From contig NZ_CP061309.1 in NCBI RefSeq assembly GCF_018687955.1, forward strand, positions 1,782,007 to 1,846,006: a stretch of DNA of 64,000 nt. Reading direction: 5' to 3'. Of the stretch, positions 28,390 to 36,816 are shown in pieces. A program made the position numbers and the translations under genes. Under the pieces are notes generated by a model. It saw only the letters and a list, made by a program, of their open reading frames with translations. It did no database searches and had not been told where the DNA came from. Origin of the DNA: Polynucleobacter ibericus. GTDB lineage: Bacteria; Pseudomonadota; Gammaproteobacteria; Burkholderiales; Burkholderiaceae. Numbering within the stretch: the first letter of the stretch is position 1; every line of letters starts with the position of its first letter.

Positions 28390-29450
28390 ACTGCGGCCTC
28401 TGCATTCTCACGATAGAAAGCACGCGGCTTGCGCTTAGCAACTGCATCTGCAATTGCCCGAATGTGATCAGGTGTAGTGCCACAGCAACCACCAACTAAG
28501 TTAACTAAGCCATCTTTGGCAAAACCATCAACCAAGCTAGAGGTAATTTCTGGTGTCTCATCAAAGCCAGTGTCACTCATTGGGTTAGGCAAGCCCGCAT
28601 TGGGGTAGCAGGAGACTGCTGCGTCACAAATCCTTGCAAGCTCAGCGATATAGGGGCGCATCAGCGCGGCACCTAACGCACAGTTCAAGCCAAAGGTAAG
28701 AGGCTTAATGTGGCGCAAGCTATTCCAGAACGCTTCTACTGTTTGACCAGACAAAATTCGCCCAGATGCATCAGTTACTGTTCCAGAAATCATGACTGGT
28801 AATCTTTCGCCAGTCTCTTCAAAAAATTCATCAAGCGCAAACAAAGCTGCTTTGGCATTGAGCGTATCAAAAATGGTTTCGACCAAAAATAAATCAACGC
28901 CACCTGCAAACAAACCTTCAATCTGTTCACGATACGAAGCACGCAAAGCATCAAAGGTGACATTTCGTGCACCTGGATCATTAACGTCTGGTGAAATACT
29001 TGCCGTTTTCGGTGTAGGTCCAATGGCACCTGCTGCAAAACGTGGCTTATCAGGAGTGCTGTATTTTTCACAAGCAGCGCGCGCCAATCTAGCGGAGACC
29101 TCGTTCATCTCACGAGCTAAGCCAGCCATTTTGTAATCTTCTTGCGCTACTGAAGTGGCACCAAAAGTATTAGTCTCAATGATGTCTGCGCCCGCATCCA
29201 AATATTGCTCATGAATTTTGCTGATGATTTGTGGCTGAGTGAGTACTAGCAACTCGTTGTTACCTTTGATGTCTCCGGGATGCTCAGCAAAACGGGTATT
29301 GCCTGGTAAACCGCGATAGTCCGCTTCGGTAAGTTTGTACTGCTGAATCATGGTGCCCATGGCGCCATCCAAAATCAGGATGCGCTGCCTCAGTAGCTCG
29401 GGGAGCTTTTGACCTCGGGTGTAGGGCTGGGACAAACCATTAGATTGCAT
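28386..29450 (-). CDS. metH: methionine synthase, homocysteine-binding module
   Basis: A 354-residue homocysteine S-methyltransferase domain protein, equal to the N-terminal module of Met[18 protein letters not shown] is the N-terminal motif, [11 protein letters not shown] has the first zinc cysteine and [17 protein letters not shown] the other two. ATGA overlap with the downstream gene that encodes the folate, cobalamin and activation modules indicates stoichiometric coupled translation. It divergently faces phaM with 75 bases between. I see no cobalamin riboswitch in that short gap. Confidence 0.94.
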   Translation of the reverse strand: MQSNGLSQPYTRGQKLPELLRQRILILDGAMGTMIQQYKLTEADYRGLPGNTRFAEHPGDIKGNNELLVLTQPQIISKIHEQYLDAGADIIETNTFGATSVAQEDYKMAGLAREMNEVSARLARAACEKYSTPDKPRFAAGAIGPTPKTASISPDVNDPGARNVTFDALRASYREQIEGLFAGGVDLFLVETIFDTLNAKAALFALDEFFEETGERLPVMISGTVTDASGRILSGQTVEAFWNSLRHIKPLTFGLNCALGAALMRPYIAELARICDAAVSCYPNAGLPNPMSDTGFDETPEITSSLVDGFAKDGLVNLVGGCCGTTPDHIRAIADAVAKRKPRAFYRENAEAAV

Positions 29451-29525
29451 TGTTAAACCGGGATTAATCTCTAGAATCCCTTATTCTATTGGAAAAGCCA
29501 CTTTTCATTTACCCCGGAGCCCCTT

Positions 29526-29975
29526 ATGTTTGGAACCATTCCAGAATTCAATCAAAGCCTAGAAATGTTTAAAACCATGTGGGGACAAGGCGCAGCAGGT
29601 CAAGCAGGACAATTCCCCTTCACAACCGATGCCTCTAAGGCTGCTGGAGGCTTTGGCGCAGCTTTTCCTGGCTTAGATGTAGATGAGCTAGAAAAACGCA
29701 TCAAAGACCTCAAAAGCGTGGAAAACTGGCTTAATTTGAATCTCAATATCCTTAAATCGACCATTCAAGGGCTAGAAGTCCAGCATGCGACCATGATGGC
29801 GCTGAAGTCCTTTGGTGATGCTGTCTCAGCTGCAGGTGCAGCGGCAACAGCCCCTAGCGAAGAGTCCGAGACTAAGACGACTAGCGCTAAACCACGGAAA
29901 ACCGCAACACGCCGTCGTCGCAAAGCTGGCGACGCAACTTACCTCGACGAAGTAGGTAATTCAGATGAGCAATAG
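29526..29975 (+). CDS. phaM: PhaM family polyhydroxyalkanoate granule regulatory protein
   Basis: A 149-residue protein. MFGTIPEFNQSLEMFKTMWGQG and DVDELEKRIKDLKSVENWLNLNLNILKSTIQGLEVQ are the recognised PhaM segments, the latter a helical coiled region. The C terminus is basic (KPRKTATRRRRKAG, residues about 122-135), matching the DNA-binding tail of Ralstonia PhaM. PhaM activates PHB synthase and tethers granules to the nucleoid. A GGAG ribosome site precedes the ATG. Its last 89 bases overlap the opposite-strand MBL hydrolase gene. No pha synthesis gene is nearby. Confidence 0.85.
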   Translation: MFGTIPEFNQSLEMFKTMWGQGAAGQAGQFPFTTDASKAAGGFGAAFPGLDVDELEKRIKDLKSVENWLNLNLNILKSTIQGLEVQHATMMALKSFGDAVSAAGAAATAPSEESETKTTSAKPRKTATRRRRKAGDATYLDEVGNSDEQ

Positions 29976-30972
29976 CCTCACCCATCGCAAATGTAAGTTG
30001 ATGAATATCTAATTCACGCTTAAACAAGACCGGCACAATCTCCCTTGCATGTGCCGGTTTTTTACAGGCGCTTAAGGTGTCTGCCAAGCGCTCTTCATGA
30101 TGCGCTTTCAGTTGAGCAACACGTGGTCTGATTCCAGTAAATGGCTTGCCATGAGAAGGAAGTACTAAGGCATCTTCGGGTAACGCCAAATACTTTTCAA
30201 TAGAGTCTAAATACAATCCGAGAGGATCGGCATCCGGATCAGCATCATAGACACTCACATTAGTGGAGATGCGGGGTAGCAACATGTCTCCAGAGATCAG
30301 CACTCCCAGCTCTTTGCAAAAAAGAGAAGCATGCTCAGGCGCATGTCCATACCCCATGATGACTTGCCAAGCATGACCGCCAATCGAAATCAATTCTCCA
30401 TCCAAAATACGTCGGTACTGACGTGGTACTCCAGGAACCATATTGCTATAGTAGTTTGAGCGCGCACGAATTTTTTCTAAATCTTCAGAGCCTGTTAAAC
30501 CATGTTTTTGAAAATGATCAGCAGAACCTCCACTACCAGCACGCGAACCAACTGCAGCACCACCCTCTTTGCAACTTAACCATTGCGCAGTTAAATAATC
30601 TGTCATGGAGATCCACATAGGAACGTTCCACTTTTCACAAAGCCATTGTGATAAACCCACATGATCAGGATGCATATGCGTCACAATGACACGCAAGACT
30701 GGCATGCCCTCAAGCTGGGTAGCAAATACTTGCTCCCATGAGGCTCTTGTCTCATCATTGGCAATACCGCAATCGACAATCGTCCAGCCCGCTACACCAT
30801 CAATTTCATCACGCAGCAACCACAAATTGATGTGGTCTAAAGCAAAGGGTAGGCGCATTCTGATCCAGCGAACACCTGGCGCAACCTCAATACTGCTGCC
30901 CACTTCCGGAAGCGCCTCTCCTAAGGGATAATGAACTGCGGCTTCAGTGCTTGCTTGTTTTTGAGTATTCAT
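29887..30972 (-). CDS. MBL-fold metallo-hydrolase
   Basis: A 361-residue metallo-beta-lactamase-fold hydrolase. VTHMHPDHVGLS is the HxHxDH metal motif; further metal ligands come from GYGHAPEHASLF and LVLPSHGKPF. A C-terminal winged-helix-like section (PVLFKRELDIHQLTFAMGEAIAHLNYLLRRGKL) is typical of glyoxalase-II-like group B proteins found across Burkholderiales. The substrate is unknown. The 3' end overlaps phaM by 89 bases on the opposite strand, and the overlapping residues belong to the conserved C-terminal domain, so both ends appear genuine. Confidence 0.85.
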   Translation of the reverse strand: MNTQKQASTEAAVHYPLGEALPEVGSSIEVAPGVRWIRMRLPFALDHINLWLLRDEIDGVAGWTIVDCGIANDETRASWEQVFATQLEGMPVLRVIVTHMHPDHVGLSQWLCEKWNVPMWISMTDYLTAQWLSCKEGGAAVGSRAGSGGSADHFQKHGLTGSEDLEKIRARSNYYSNMVPGVPRQYRRILDGELISIGGHAWQVIMGYGHAPEHASLFCKELGVLISGDMLLPRISTNVSVYDADPDADPLGLYLDSIEKYLALPEDALVLPSHGKPFTGIRPRVAQLKAHHEERLADTLSACKKPAHAREIVPVLFKRELDIHQLTFAMGEAIAHLNYLLRRGKLRRQLCDDGVLRFSVV

Positions 30973-31008
30973 GGCTTAGTGTTATTTATTTTTACTTTTA
31001 GGTTTACT

Positions 31009-31185
31009 TTGACAACAGTTCCATCGCCTTGCATTAATTGGTGTGACATCAACCCTGAAAATGGTTACTGTCGTGGCTGCTATCGTACCTTGACTGAAAT
31101 CGCTGACTGGTCAGAATTAACCAATCCCGAGAAACTTGAGGTCTGGTCACAACTTCCTAGTCGCAAACCTCAAGTGCCGCAGTAA
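31009..31185 (+). CDS. DUF1289 domain-containing protein
   Basis: A short cysteine-rich protein: SPCINWCDINPENGYCRGCYRTLTEIADW is the DUF1289 motif with four cysteines in a probable metal-binding arrangement. The start is uncertain. TTG at 31009 gives 58 residues and has TTTTAGG upstream; GTG at 30979 or ATG at 30931 give longer forms, the latter overlapping the MBL gene start. Function is unknown; the family is common in proteobacteria. It sits between the divergent MBL gene and the convergent acuI. Confidence 0.75.
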   Translation: MTTVPSPCINWCDINPENGYCRGCYRTLTEIADWSELTNPEKLEVWSQLPSRKPQVPQ

Positions 31186-31194
31186 AACCAATCT

Positions 31195-32178
31195 TTATTT
31201 ATTGACGTCGACAATTAAACGTCCACGTACATTTCCCGCCATTAATTCTTGCGCGTATTTAATGGAATCCTCAAGAGAAATTTCATGAGAGATTGCATCT
31301 AACGTTTTTAGATCCACCAGCTTAGCAAGTTGCTCATACGCAGCAATTCGTTTTGCACGTGGCACTGTTACGCTATTAATGCCATACAAAGTAACGCCAC
31401 GCAAAATAAATGGAGCAACACTCGAAGGAAAATCCATTCCTTGAGCAAGGCCACAAGCCGCTACTGCACCATCGCTCTTGGTTTGTGCACAAGCATTAGC
31501 TAAAGTATGACTACCCACACTGTCAACTACCGCAGCCCAACGCTCTTTTGCTAATGGCTTGCCAGGGGAAGATAAAGTGGCACGATCAATGACTTCGCTT
31601 GCGCCTAATTTTTTCAAGTAATCAGCCTCAGCCATACGGCCAGTGCTGGCAACCACTGTAAAACCCAACTTACTCAACAAGGTGACTGCAAAGCTACCAA
31701 CACCCCCTGCTGCACCAGTTACCAACACTTCACCATCGCTAGGCTTGAGTCCATGTTTTTGTAAAGCCATGACACAGAGCATGGCGGTGTAGCCAGCTGT
31801 TCCAATAGCCAACGCTTGCTTTGCAGTAAATCCTTGAGGTAATGGAATCAACCAGTCGGCTTTCACACGAGCTTGTTGACCTAGACCGCCCCAATGTCCC
31901 TCGCCTACTCCCCAGCCATTGAGAAGCACCATATCGCCTGCTTTGAAGTCAGGGCTAGTACTGTCTAGAACTTCACCAGCAAAATCAATTCCAGGCACCA
32001 TGGGAAAGCTGCGCACTACTGGGCCTTTACCGGTAATTGCTAGGCCATCCTTATAGTTCAGAGTGGAATACAGCACTTTTACGTGCACATCGCCCTCAGG
32101 GAGGCTAGCCTCGTCCACCTGAGCTAATTCTGCGCGATACCCCTGATCATCCTTATTTACCAATATTGCTTTAAACAT
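31195..32178 (-). CDS. acuI: acrylyl-CoA reductase / YhdH family quinone oxidoreductase
   Basis: A 327-residue zinc-free medium-chain dehydrogenase of the YhdH/YhfP/AcuI group. STLNYKDGLAITGKGPVV and FPMVPGIDFAGEVL form the substrate domain, VLVTGAAGGVGSFAVTLLSKLG the NADPH loop, and INSVTVPRAKRIAAYEQL the characteristic C-terminal segment. AcuI reduces acryloyl-CoA to propionyl-CoA with NADPH; in the absence of dimethylsulfoniopropionate genes here a general detoxifying role is likely. Full length. Confidence 0.9.
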   Translation of the reverse strand: MFKAILVNKDDQGYRAELAQVDEASLPEGDVHVKVLYSTLNYKDGLAITGKGPVVRSFPMVPGIDFAGEVLDSTSPDFKAGDMVLLNGWGVGEGHWGGLGQQARVKADWLIPLPQGFTAKQALAIGTAGYTAMLCVMALQKHGLKPSDGEVLVTGAAGGVGSFAVTLLSKLGFTVVASTGRMAEADYLKKLGASEVIDRATLSSPGKPLAKERWAAVVDSVGSHTLANACAQTKSDGAVAACGLAQGMDFPSSVAPFILRGVTLYGINSVTVPRAKRIAAYEQLAKLVDLKTLDAISHEISLEDSIKYAQELMAGNVRGRLIVDVNK

Positions 32179-32265
32179 GTCTCATCCTTTTAGAGCGAGG
32201 TATTTCCCCGCAGCAATGACTTAATAGGTTTATCCTAACGAGCATTGCTGATTATGGAGGCTTCC

Positions 32266-32562
32266 ATGAAAAAAATTCTACTATTAACTACGATTTCTGG
32301 CTTGCTGCTAGCTGGGTGCTATTCCACCCGCATCAGTATGTCCATGGGCAATATGCGGCTTATAAGCTCTAGCGCTGCCCCACAGGATGTGATGGACTTC
32401 GCGACTACAACCTGTAGAAATGATTTCTATGAGGGTGCCAGCTTTCTTTCCAAGGCGGGCAAAGACTATCGCTTTAAATGCGTAAAAGCCGAAGAAAACG
32501 AAATCTTGAATCCTATTCCTGGCACAACCATCCCAGCCGCAGCAAAAACTGAATCTAAATAA
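32266..32562 (+). CDS. small putative lipoprotein, unknown function
   Basis: A 98-residue protein with signal MKKILLLTTISGLLLAGC, lipobox LLAGC and lipidated Cys at 18. The start at 32266 is set by a GGAGG ribosome site 6 bases upstream. The mature part contains two more cysteines (TTTCRNDFYEG and YRFKCVKAEE) that may form a disulfide, and ends in a Pro/Ala/Lys tail. I do not recognise a family. It is 10 bases upstream of the flavin reductase gene, so it may be co-transcribed. Confidence 0.75.
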   Translation: MKKILLLTTISGLLLAGCYSTRISMSMGNMRLISSSAAPQDVMDFATTTCRNDFYEGASFLSKAGKDYRFKCVKAEENEILNPIPGTTIPAAAKTESK

Positions 32563-32572
32563 ACAAAACCTA

Positions 32573-33073
32573 ATGACTCCATTTACATCACAAGAGCTGC
32601 GCAAAGGTTTCGCGTCATTTGCAACTGGGGTCACTGTCATCACCTGCCTAGATGAAGAAAACAATCCTCATGGCATTACGATCAGCTCCTTCAATACCGT
32701 CTCACTAGAGCCACCACTCATTCTTTGGAGCCTCAAAAAGCATTCACGCCTGATGCCCTGGGTAGAGCTTGGCAAAAAACATCTCATTCATGTTCTAGAG
32801 CGCTCCCAAGAAAACTTAGCGATGCATTTTGCTACCGTAAAGGTGGATCAATTTAATGGGGTCGATCATCAATTAGCAGCCAGCGGACTTACCCAAATTG
32901 ATCATTGCGTTGCCTATTACGAATGTGAAACGATCTGCGTACATATTGGCGGCGATCACAACATCATTGTGGCTAAAGTGATTAACTTAAAAAATTACCC
33001 TGAACGGGAACCTCTCATTTTTGCGCGCAGCAAATTTATTGGTCTCGATTTATCAGAAGTCAAAGCTAGCTAA
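32573..33073 (+). CDS. flavin reductase family protein
   Basis: A 166-residue FMN-binding split-barrel protein. ELRKGFASFATGVTVITCLDEENNPHGITISSFNTVSLEPPLIL is the N-terminal signature of NAD(P)H:flavin oxidoreductases and small monooxygenase components. C-terminal LIFARSKFIGLD is also typical. It would supply reduced flavin to a partner, but no partner monooxygenase lies in the window. Probably co-transcribed with the following GST gene. Confidence 0.9.
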   Translation: MTPFTSQELRKGFASFATGVTVITCLDEENNPHGITISSFNTVSLEPPLILWSLKKHSRLMPWVELGKKHLIHVLERSQENLAMHFATVKVDQFNGVDHQLAASGLTQIDHCVAYYECETICVHIGGDHNIIVAKVINLKNYPEREPLIFARSKFIGLDLSEVKAS

Positions 33074-33100
33074 AGCTAATTCATCTCGCAAGGAAATACC

Positions 33101-33763
33101 ATGATGCGTTTATGGGGTCGCAAAAGTTCTATTAACGTTCAAAAAGTACTCTGGTGCCTCGCTGAGCTTGGCCTCAAGGAGGACAAAGACTTTGAGCGCA
33201 TCGATGCTGGACTACAGTTTGGCAAAAACAATACGCCCGAGTTTCTCAAGATGAATCCGAACGGACTTGTTCCTACCCTGGAAGATGGCGATATCGTACT
33301 TTGGGAATCCAACACTATCCTACGTTACTTGGCTCGCCAGCATGATCAAGCTGGGCGCTTTACCAGTGATATACAAACCCAATACGAATCCGAGAAGTGG
33401 ATGGATTGGCAATTAGGAACAATGTGGCCAGCACTACGCATTGCTTTTCTAGGTCTAACCAGAACACCGGAACCAGAGCGCAATTACGACGCCATACTAA
33501 AAGGCTATCAAGAGACAAATCGATTACTGGGAATGCTTGATCAAACATTAGCTAAGCAAAGTTACTGCTCAGGCAATCAATTTCAGATCGGCGATATTGT
33601 TTTAGCGCTTTGTGTCAGTCGGTGGATTCTGCTAAATAAGACTTTCCCTCAAGAAACAGGGGAACGTGCAAATCTCAAGAACGTTGATGCTTGGCTGAAG
33701 CGCTTAGAAGAGGAAACTTGCTTTAACGATATTGCTGAAAAAGAGCTCAATATCGTTAAGTAG
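33101..33763 (+). CDS. glutathione S-transferase family protein
   Basis: A 220-residue GST. The thioredoxin-like N-terminal domain (1-80) begins LWGRKSSINVQKVLWCLAELG, with a glutathione-site serine in KSS and the cis-Pro region MNPNGLVPTLEDGDIVLWESNTILRYLA. The helical C-terminal domain follows to 220. Substrate is unknown. AAGGAAATACC precedes tandem ATGs at 33101 and 33104, so the start may be one codon later. Glutathione is made by gshA and gshB in the same window. Confidence 0.92.
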   Translation: MMRLWGRKSSINVQKVLWCLAELGLKEDKDFERIDAGLQFGKNNTPEFLKMNPNGLVPTLEDGDIVLWESNTILRYLARQHDQAGRFTSDIQTQYESEKWMDWQLGTMWPALRIAFLGLTRTPEPERNYDAILKGYQETNRLLGMLDQTLAKQSYCSGNQFQIGDIVLALCVSRWILLNKTFPQETGERANLKNVDAWLKRLEEETCFNDIAEKELNIVK

Positions 33764-33773
33764 CCCCTTTCCT

Positions 33774-36700
33774 TTACTGCTGCTTAAATTTCTTAGCGTG
33801 GTGATCTGCGCCAATAAACAGATACATTGCCGGCACTACAAAGAGTGTGAAGAGCGTACCAATTGAAAGGCCAGTGAAAATCACAATGCCCATCGATTGT
33901 CGGCCAGCAGCCCCAGCCCCAGAAGCGATCACCAAAGGCAATACACCTAAAACCATTGCTGCAGTTGTCATCAAAATTGGGCGTAAACGAACGCTACTCG
34001 CTTCAACAATGGCATCAAGCTTACTGCGCCCAGCTTCTTGAAGTTCATTAGCAAACTCCACAATCAAAATACCGTGCTTACTAATCAAGCCCATCAGCGT
34101 CACCAAGCCAACTTGGGTGTAGACGTTTAAGGTCGTGAATCCTAGATTAATAAAAATCAGGGCGCCAAACAAAGCTAGGGGAACAGACACCAAGATCACA
34201 ATCGGGTCACGGAAACTTTCGAACTGGGCAGCAAGTACTAAGAACACGATCAAGATCGCAAAGAACATAGTGACTAAGAAGCCGCCAGATTCAGCCATAA
34301 ATTGGCGTGATGGGCCCGCGTAGTCCATGCTGTAGCCGCTAGGTGCGACCTCTTTCAGGGTCTGGCGCATGAACTCCAATAAATCCGCTTGTGAAATAAA
34401 TGGGGTACTTACACCGGAGATCGTTGCTGAGTTCAATTGCTGGAAGTGATTAATGGATTGCGGCACTACTCTTTGTTTAATCGTCGCAATGGTACGTGCT
34501 TGAACCATTGCGCCACTTGGAGTACGAATGTAGTAATCTAAAATTTGATCTGGGTTCAAACGATCGACTTGTTTGACTTGCGGAATCACGCGATAAGAGC
34601 GGCCCGCTACTGAGAAGTAGTTCACATAGCCTCCACCCAAAGCTGCCGAGAGCGCGCTACCCACTTGCTGCTGAGTCATTCCTAATGCAGCCACTTTTTC
34701 ACGATCAATTTCTAATACATCTTGGGGCTTATCAATCTTGAGATCGGAGTCGACGAAGAAGAAATTACCGCTACGACGTGCTTTATCAAGCACTGCTTGC
34801 GATACCTCATTTAATTGCGTATAGGATTCTGTTGTATTGATAACTACCTGTACCGGCAAACCTTGTGCACCCGGTAGCGCAGGGAATTGGAAGGCAGCCA
34901 CTCGTGCACCAGCAATAGTATTCCACTTTTGCTGCATATCTTCTTGGAACTTCGTCGCATTACGATTACGCTCACCCCAGTCTTTTAACAAAATACCGCC
35001 AAAGCTCGAGGTAGGACTTGTAATCTGAAATGCTTGTTCGTATTCCGGTTCTGCAGCAGCGATCGCATAGATTTGATCCGCATAAGTCTGCATTTGATTA
35101 ACCGTACTATTGGGTGGTCCTGACGCTTGCATCAAAACAATACCCTGATCTTCAGTTGGCGCTAACTCAGCACGGGCAGTTGCATATAAATAAGCAACTC
35201 CGCCCAGCAAGATTACGCCCATCACAATAATGACTTGCCACGTACTTAATAATTCACGCAAAGTACTTTGGTAGCTGTGATGCACCTTATCAAAAATACG
35301 ATCAATCTTTTGGACAAATGGCGAGGCTTCTTGTTCTTCGGTAAAAATACGAGAGCACATCATCGGCGACAGAGTTAAGGCAATCAAGCCAGAAACAGCT
35401 ACCGCACTAGCCAAAGTAAAGGCGAATTCCGTAAACAGCGCACCCGTTAATCCACCCTGGAAACCAATCGGAATATATACCGCAATGAGCACTACCGTCA
35501 TTGCCAAAATAGGACCGCCTAGTTCACGTGCAGCGATTAAGGAAGCCTCTAAAGGAGATTTTCCCTCCTTCATATGACGGTCAACGTTTTCAACCACAAT
35601 GATGGCGTCATCCACCACTAAACCAATCGCCAATACTAAGGCCAGCAGGGTCAGCAAGTTAATCGAATAACCCAAAATCTGCATCAGAAAGAAGGTGCCA
35701 ATGAGCGATAGGGGCATTGCAATTAATGGAACAGCAACGGCACGAGCACTACCCAAGAAGAGATAGATCACCACAGTCACAATTACCAAAGCCTCCAGCA
35801 AAGTGGTAACCACTTCGTCAATTGAGCTAGTAATAAATTTGGTGGAGTCATAAACAATCTTGCCAGTCATACCAATAGGCAATTGCTTCTGAATATCTGG
35901 AACCACATCTCGAACACGCTGTGCAACATCTAATAGATTAGCTTGAGGCGCAACCTTAATTGCAATGAAAACGGACTTCTTGCCGCTAAAAGCTACATTG
36001 GTGTTGTAGTCCTCAGAACCCAAAGTGACATTAGCTACCTGCTCTAGGTAAACAATGTTCACACTGTCTTTTTTAATAATTAACTTGCGAAACTCTTCAA
36101 GGGTATGTAAGTCAGTACCAGCAACTAAATCGACAGAAACCATATCACCCTTGGTGCTGCCAACTGCTGATAGGTAGTTGTTAGCCGACATGGCACTATA
36201 GACATCATCCGCACCAACACCCAGACCAGCCATTTTTTCGCGATCTAGCCAGGCACGTAAGGCAAACTTTCTACCGCCAGTGATTTCGGCATTTTGTACG
36301 CCCTCAACTGAGTCTAGTTTTGGCTTTACAACGCGCAATAAATAATCGGTAATCGCATTGTTGGGAAGTTCGTCGCTGTAAAAACCCATATACATCGCAG
36401 CGGTAGATTGTCCAACTTGCACAGTCAAGATGGGCTGCTGTGCTTGGGTAGGCAATTGATTTTTGACTGCGCTAATTTGCGTCTGTATCTGCGTTAGTGC
36501 AGCATTTGAGTCGTAGTTCAACTTCAACGTGGCCACAATAGTGGAGACCCCACTCACACTGGCTGAAGATAGGTAATCAATACCTTGTGCTTGAGCAATA
36601 GATGCTTCAAGAGGTTGAGTAATAAAGCCTGCAATCGTTTCAGGATCTGCACCATAGTAGGCCGTAGTGATCGTCACAATCGCATTTTGCGTTTGTGGAT

Positions 36701-36809
36701 ATTGGTTTACTGGTAAAGAGCCAATTGCCTTCAAACCAAAAATCAACACGAGAGCGCTCACCACTATGGAGAGCACTGGCCTACGGATGAATATGTCAGT
36801 CCAATTCAT
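33774..36809 (-). CDS. RND efflux transporter permease, HAE1 family
   Basis: A 1011-residue inner-membrane proton antiporter of the AcrB/MdtB type. MNWTDIFIRRPVLSIVVSALVLIFG is the first membrane helix, the first porter domain follows (about 40-330), GLVVDDAIIVVENVDRHM holds the paired aspartates of TM4 used for proton relay, and the second half repeats the pattern (FAILIVFLVLAAQFESFRDP, GHGILIVEFANEL-like SKHGILIVEFANELQEAGRS). It would expel drugs or metabolites through the adaptor and outer-membrane proteins encoded upstream on the same strand, 7 bases away. Substrates cannot be predicted. Confidence 0.95.
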   Translation of the reverse strand: MNWTDIFIRRPVLSIVVSALVLIFGLKAIGSLPVNQYPQTQNAIVTITTAYYGADPETIAGFITQPLEASIAQAQGIDYLSSASVSGVSTIVATLKLNYDSNAALTQIQTQISAVKNQLPTQAQQPILTVQVGQSTAAMYMGFYSDELPNNAITDYLLRVVKPKLDSVEGVQNAEITGGRKFALRAWLDREKMAGLGVGADDVYSAMSANNYLSAVGSTKGDMVSVDLVAGTDLHTLEEFRKLIIKKDSVNIVYLEQVANVTLGSEDYNTNVAFSGKKSVFIAIKVAPQANLLDVAQRVRDVVPDIQKQLPIGMTGKIVYDSTKFITSSIDEVVTTLLEALVIVTVVIYLFLGSARAVAVPLIAMPLSLIGTFFLMQILGYSINLLTLLALVLAIGLVVDDAIIVVENVDRHMKEGKSPLEASLIAARELGGPILAMTVVLIAVYIPIGFQGGLTGALFTEFAFTLASAVAVSGLIALTLSPMMCSRIFTEEQEASPFVQKIDRIFDKVHHSYQSTLRELLSTWQVIIVMGVILLGGVAYLYATARAELAPTEDQGIVLMQASGPPNSTVNQMQTYADQIYAIAAAEPEYEQAFQITSPTSSFGGILLKDWGERNRNATKFQEDMQQKWNTIAGARVAAFQFPALPGAQGLPVQVVINTTESYTQLNEVSQAVLDKARRSGNFFFVDSDLKIDKPQDVLEIDREKVAALGMTQQQVGSALSAALGGGYVNYFSVAGRSYRVIPQVKQVDRLNPDQILDYYIRTPSGAMVQARTIATIKQRVVPQSINHFQQLNSATISGVSTPFISQADLLEFMRQTLKEVAPSGYSMDYAGPSRQFMAESGGFLVTMFFAILIVFLVLAAQFESFRDPIVILVSVPLALFGALIFINLGFTTLNVYTQVGLVTLMGLISKHGILIVEFANELQEAGRSKLDAIVEASSVRLRPILMTTAAMVLGVLPLVIASGAGAAGRQSMGIVIFTGLSIGTLFTLFVVPAMYLFIGADHHAKKFKQQ

Positions 36810-36816
36810 CTGCTAT

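Noticed and set aside
25639-29450. Frameshift or pseudogene in metH
   Set aside because: The two frames overlap by ATGA at a module boundary and each has complete motifs, so this is a genuine two-gene form.
29451-29525. Cobalamin riboswitch upstream of the split metH
   Set aside because: The gap is only 75 bases, much too short for a cobalamin aptamer, and no B12-box is visible.
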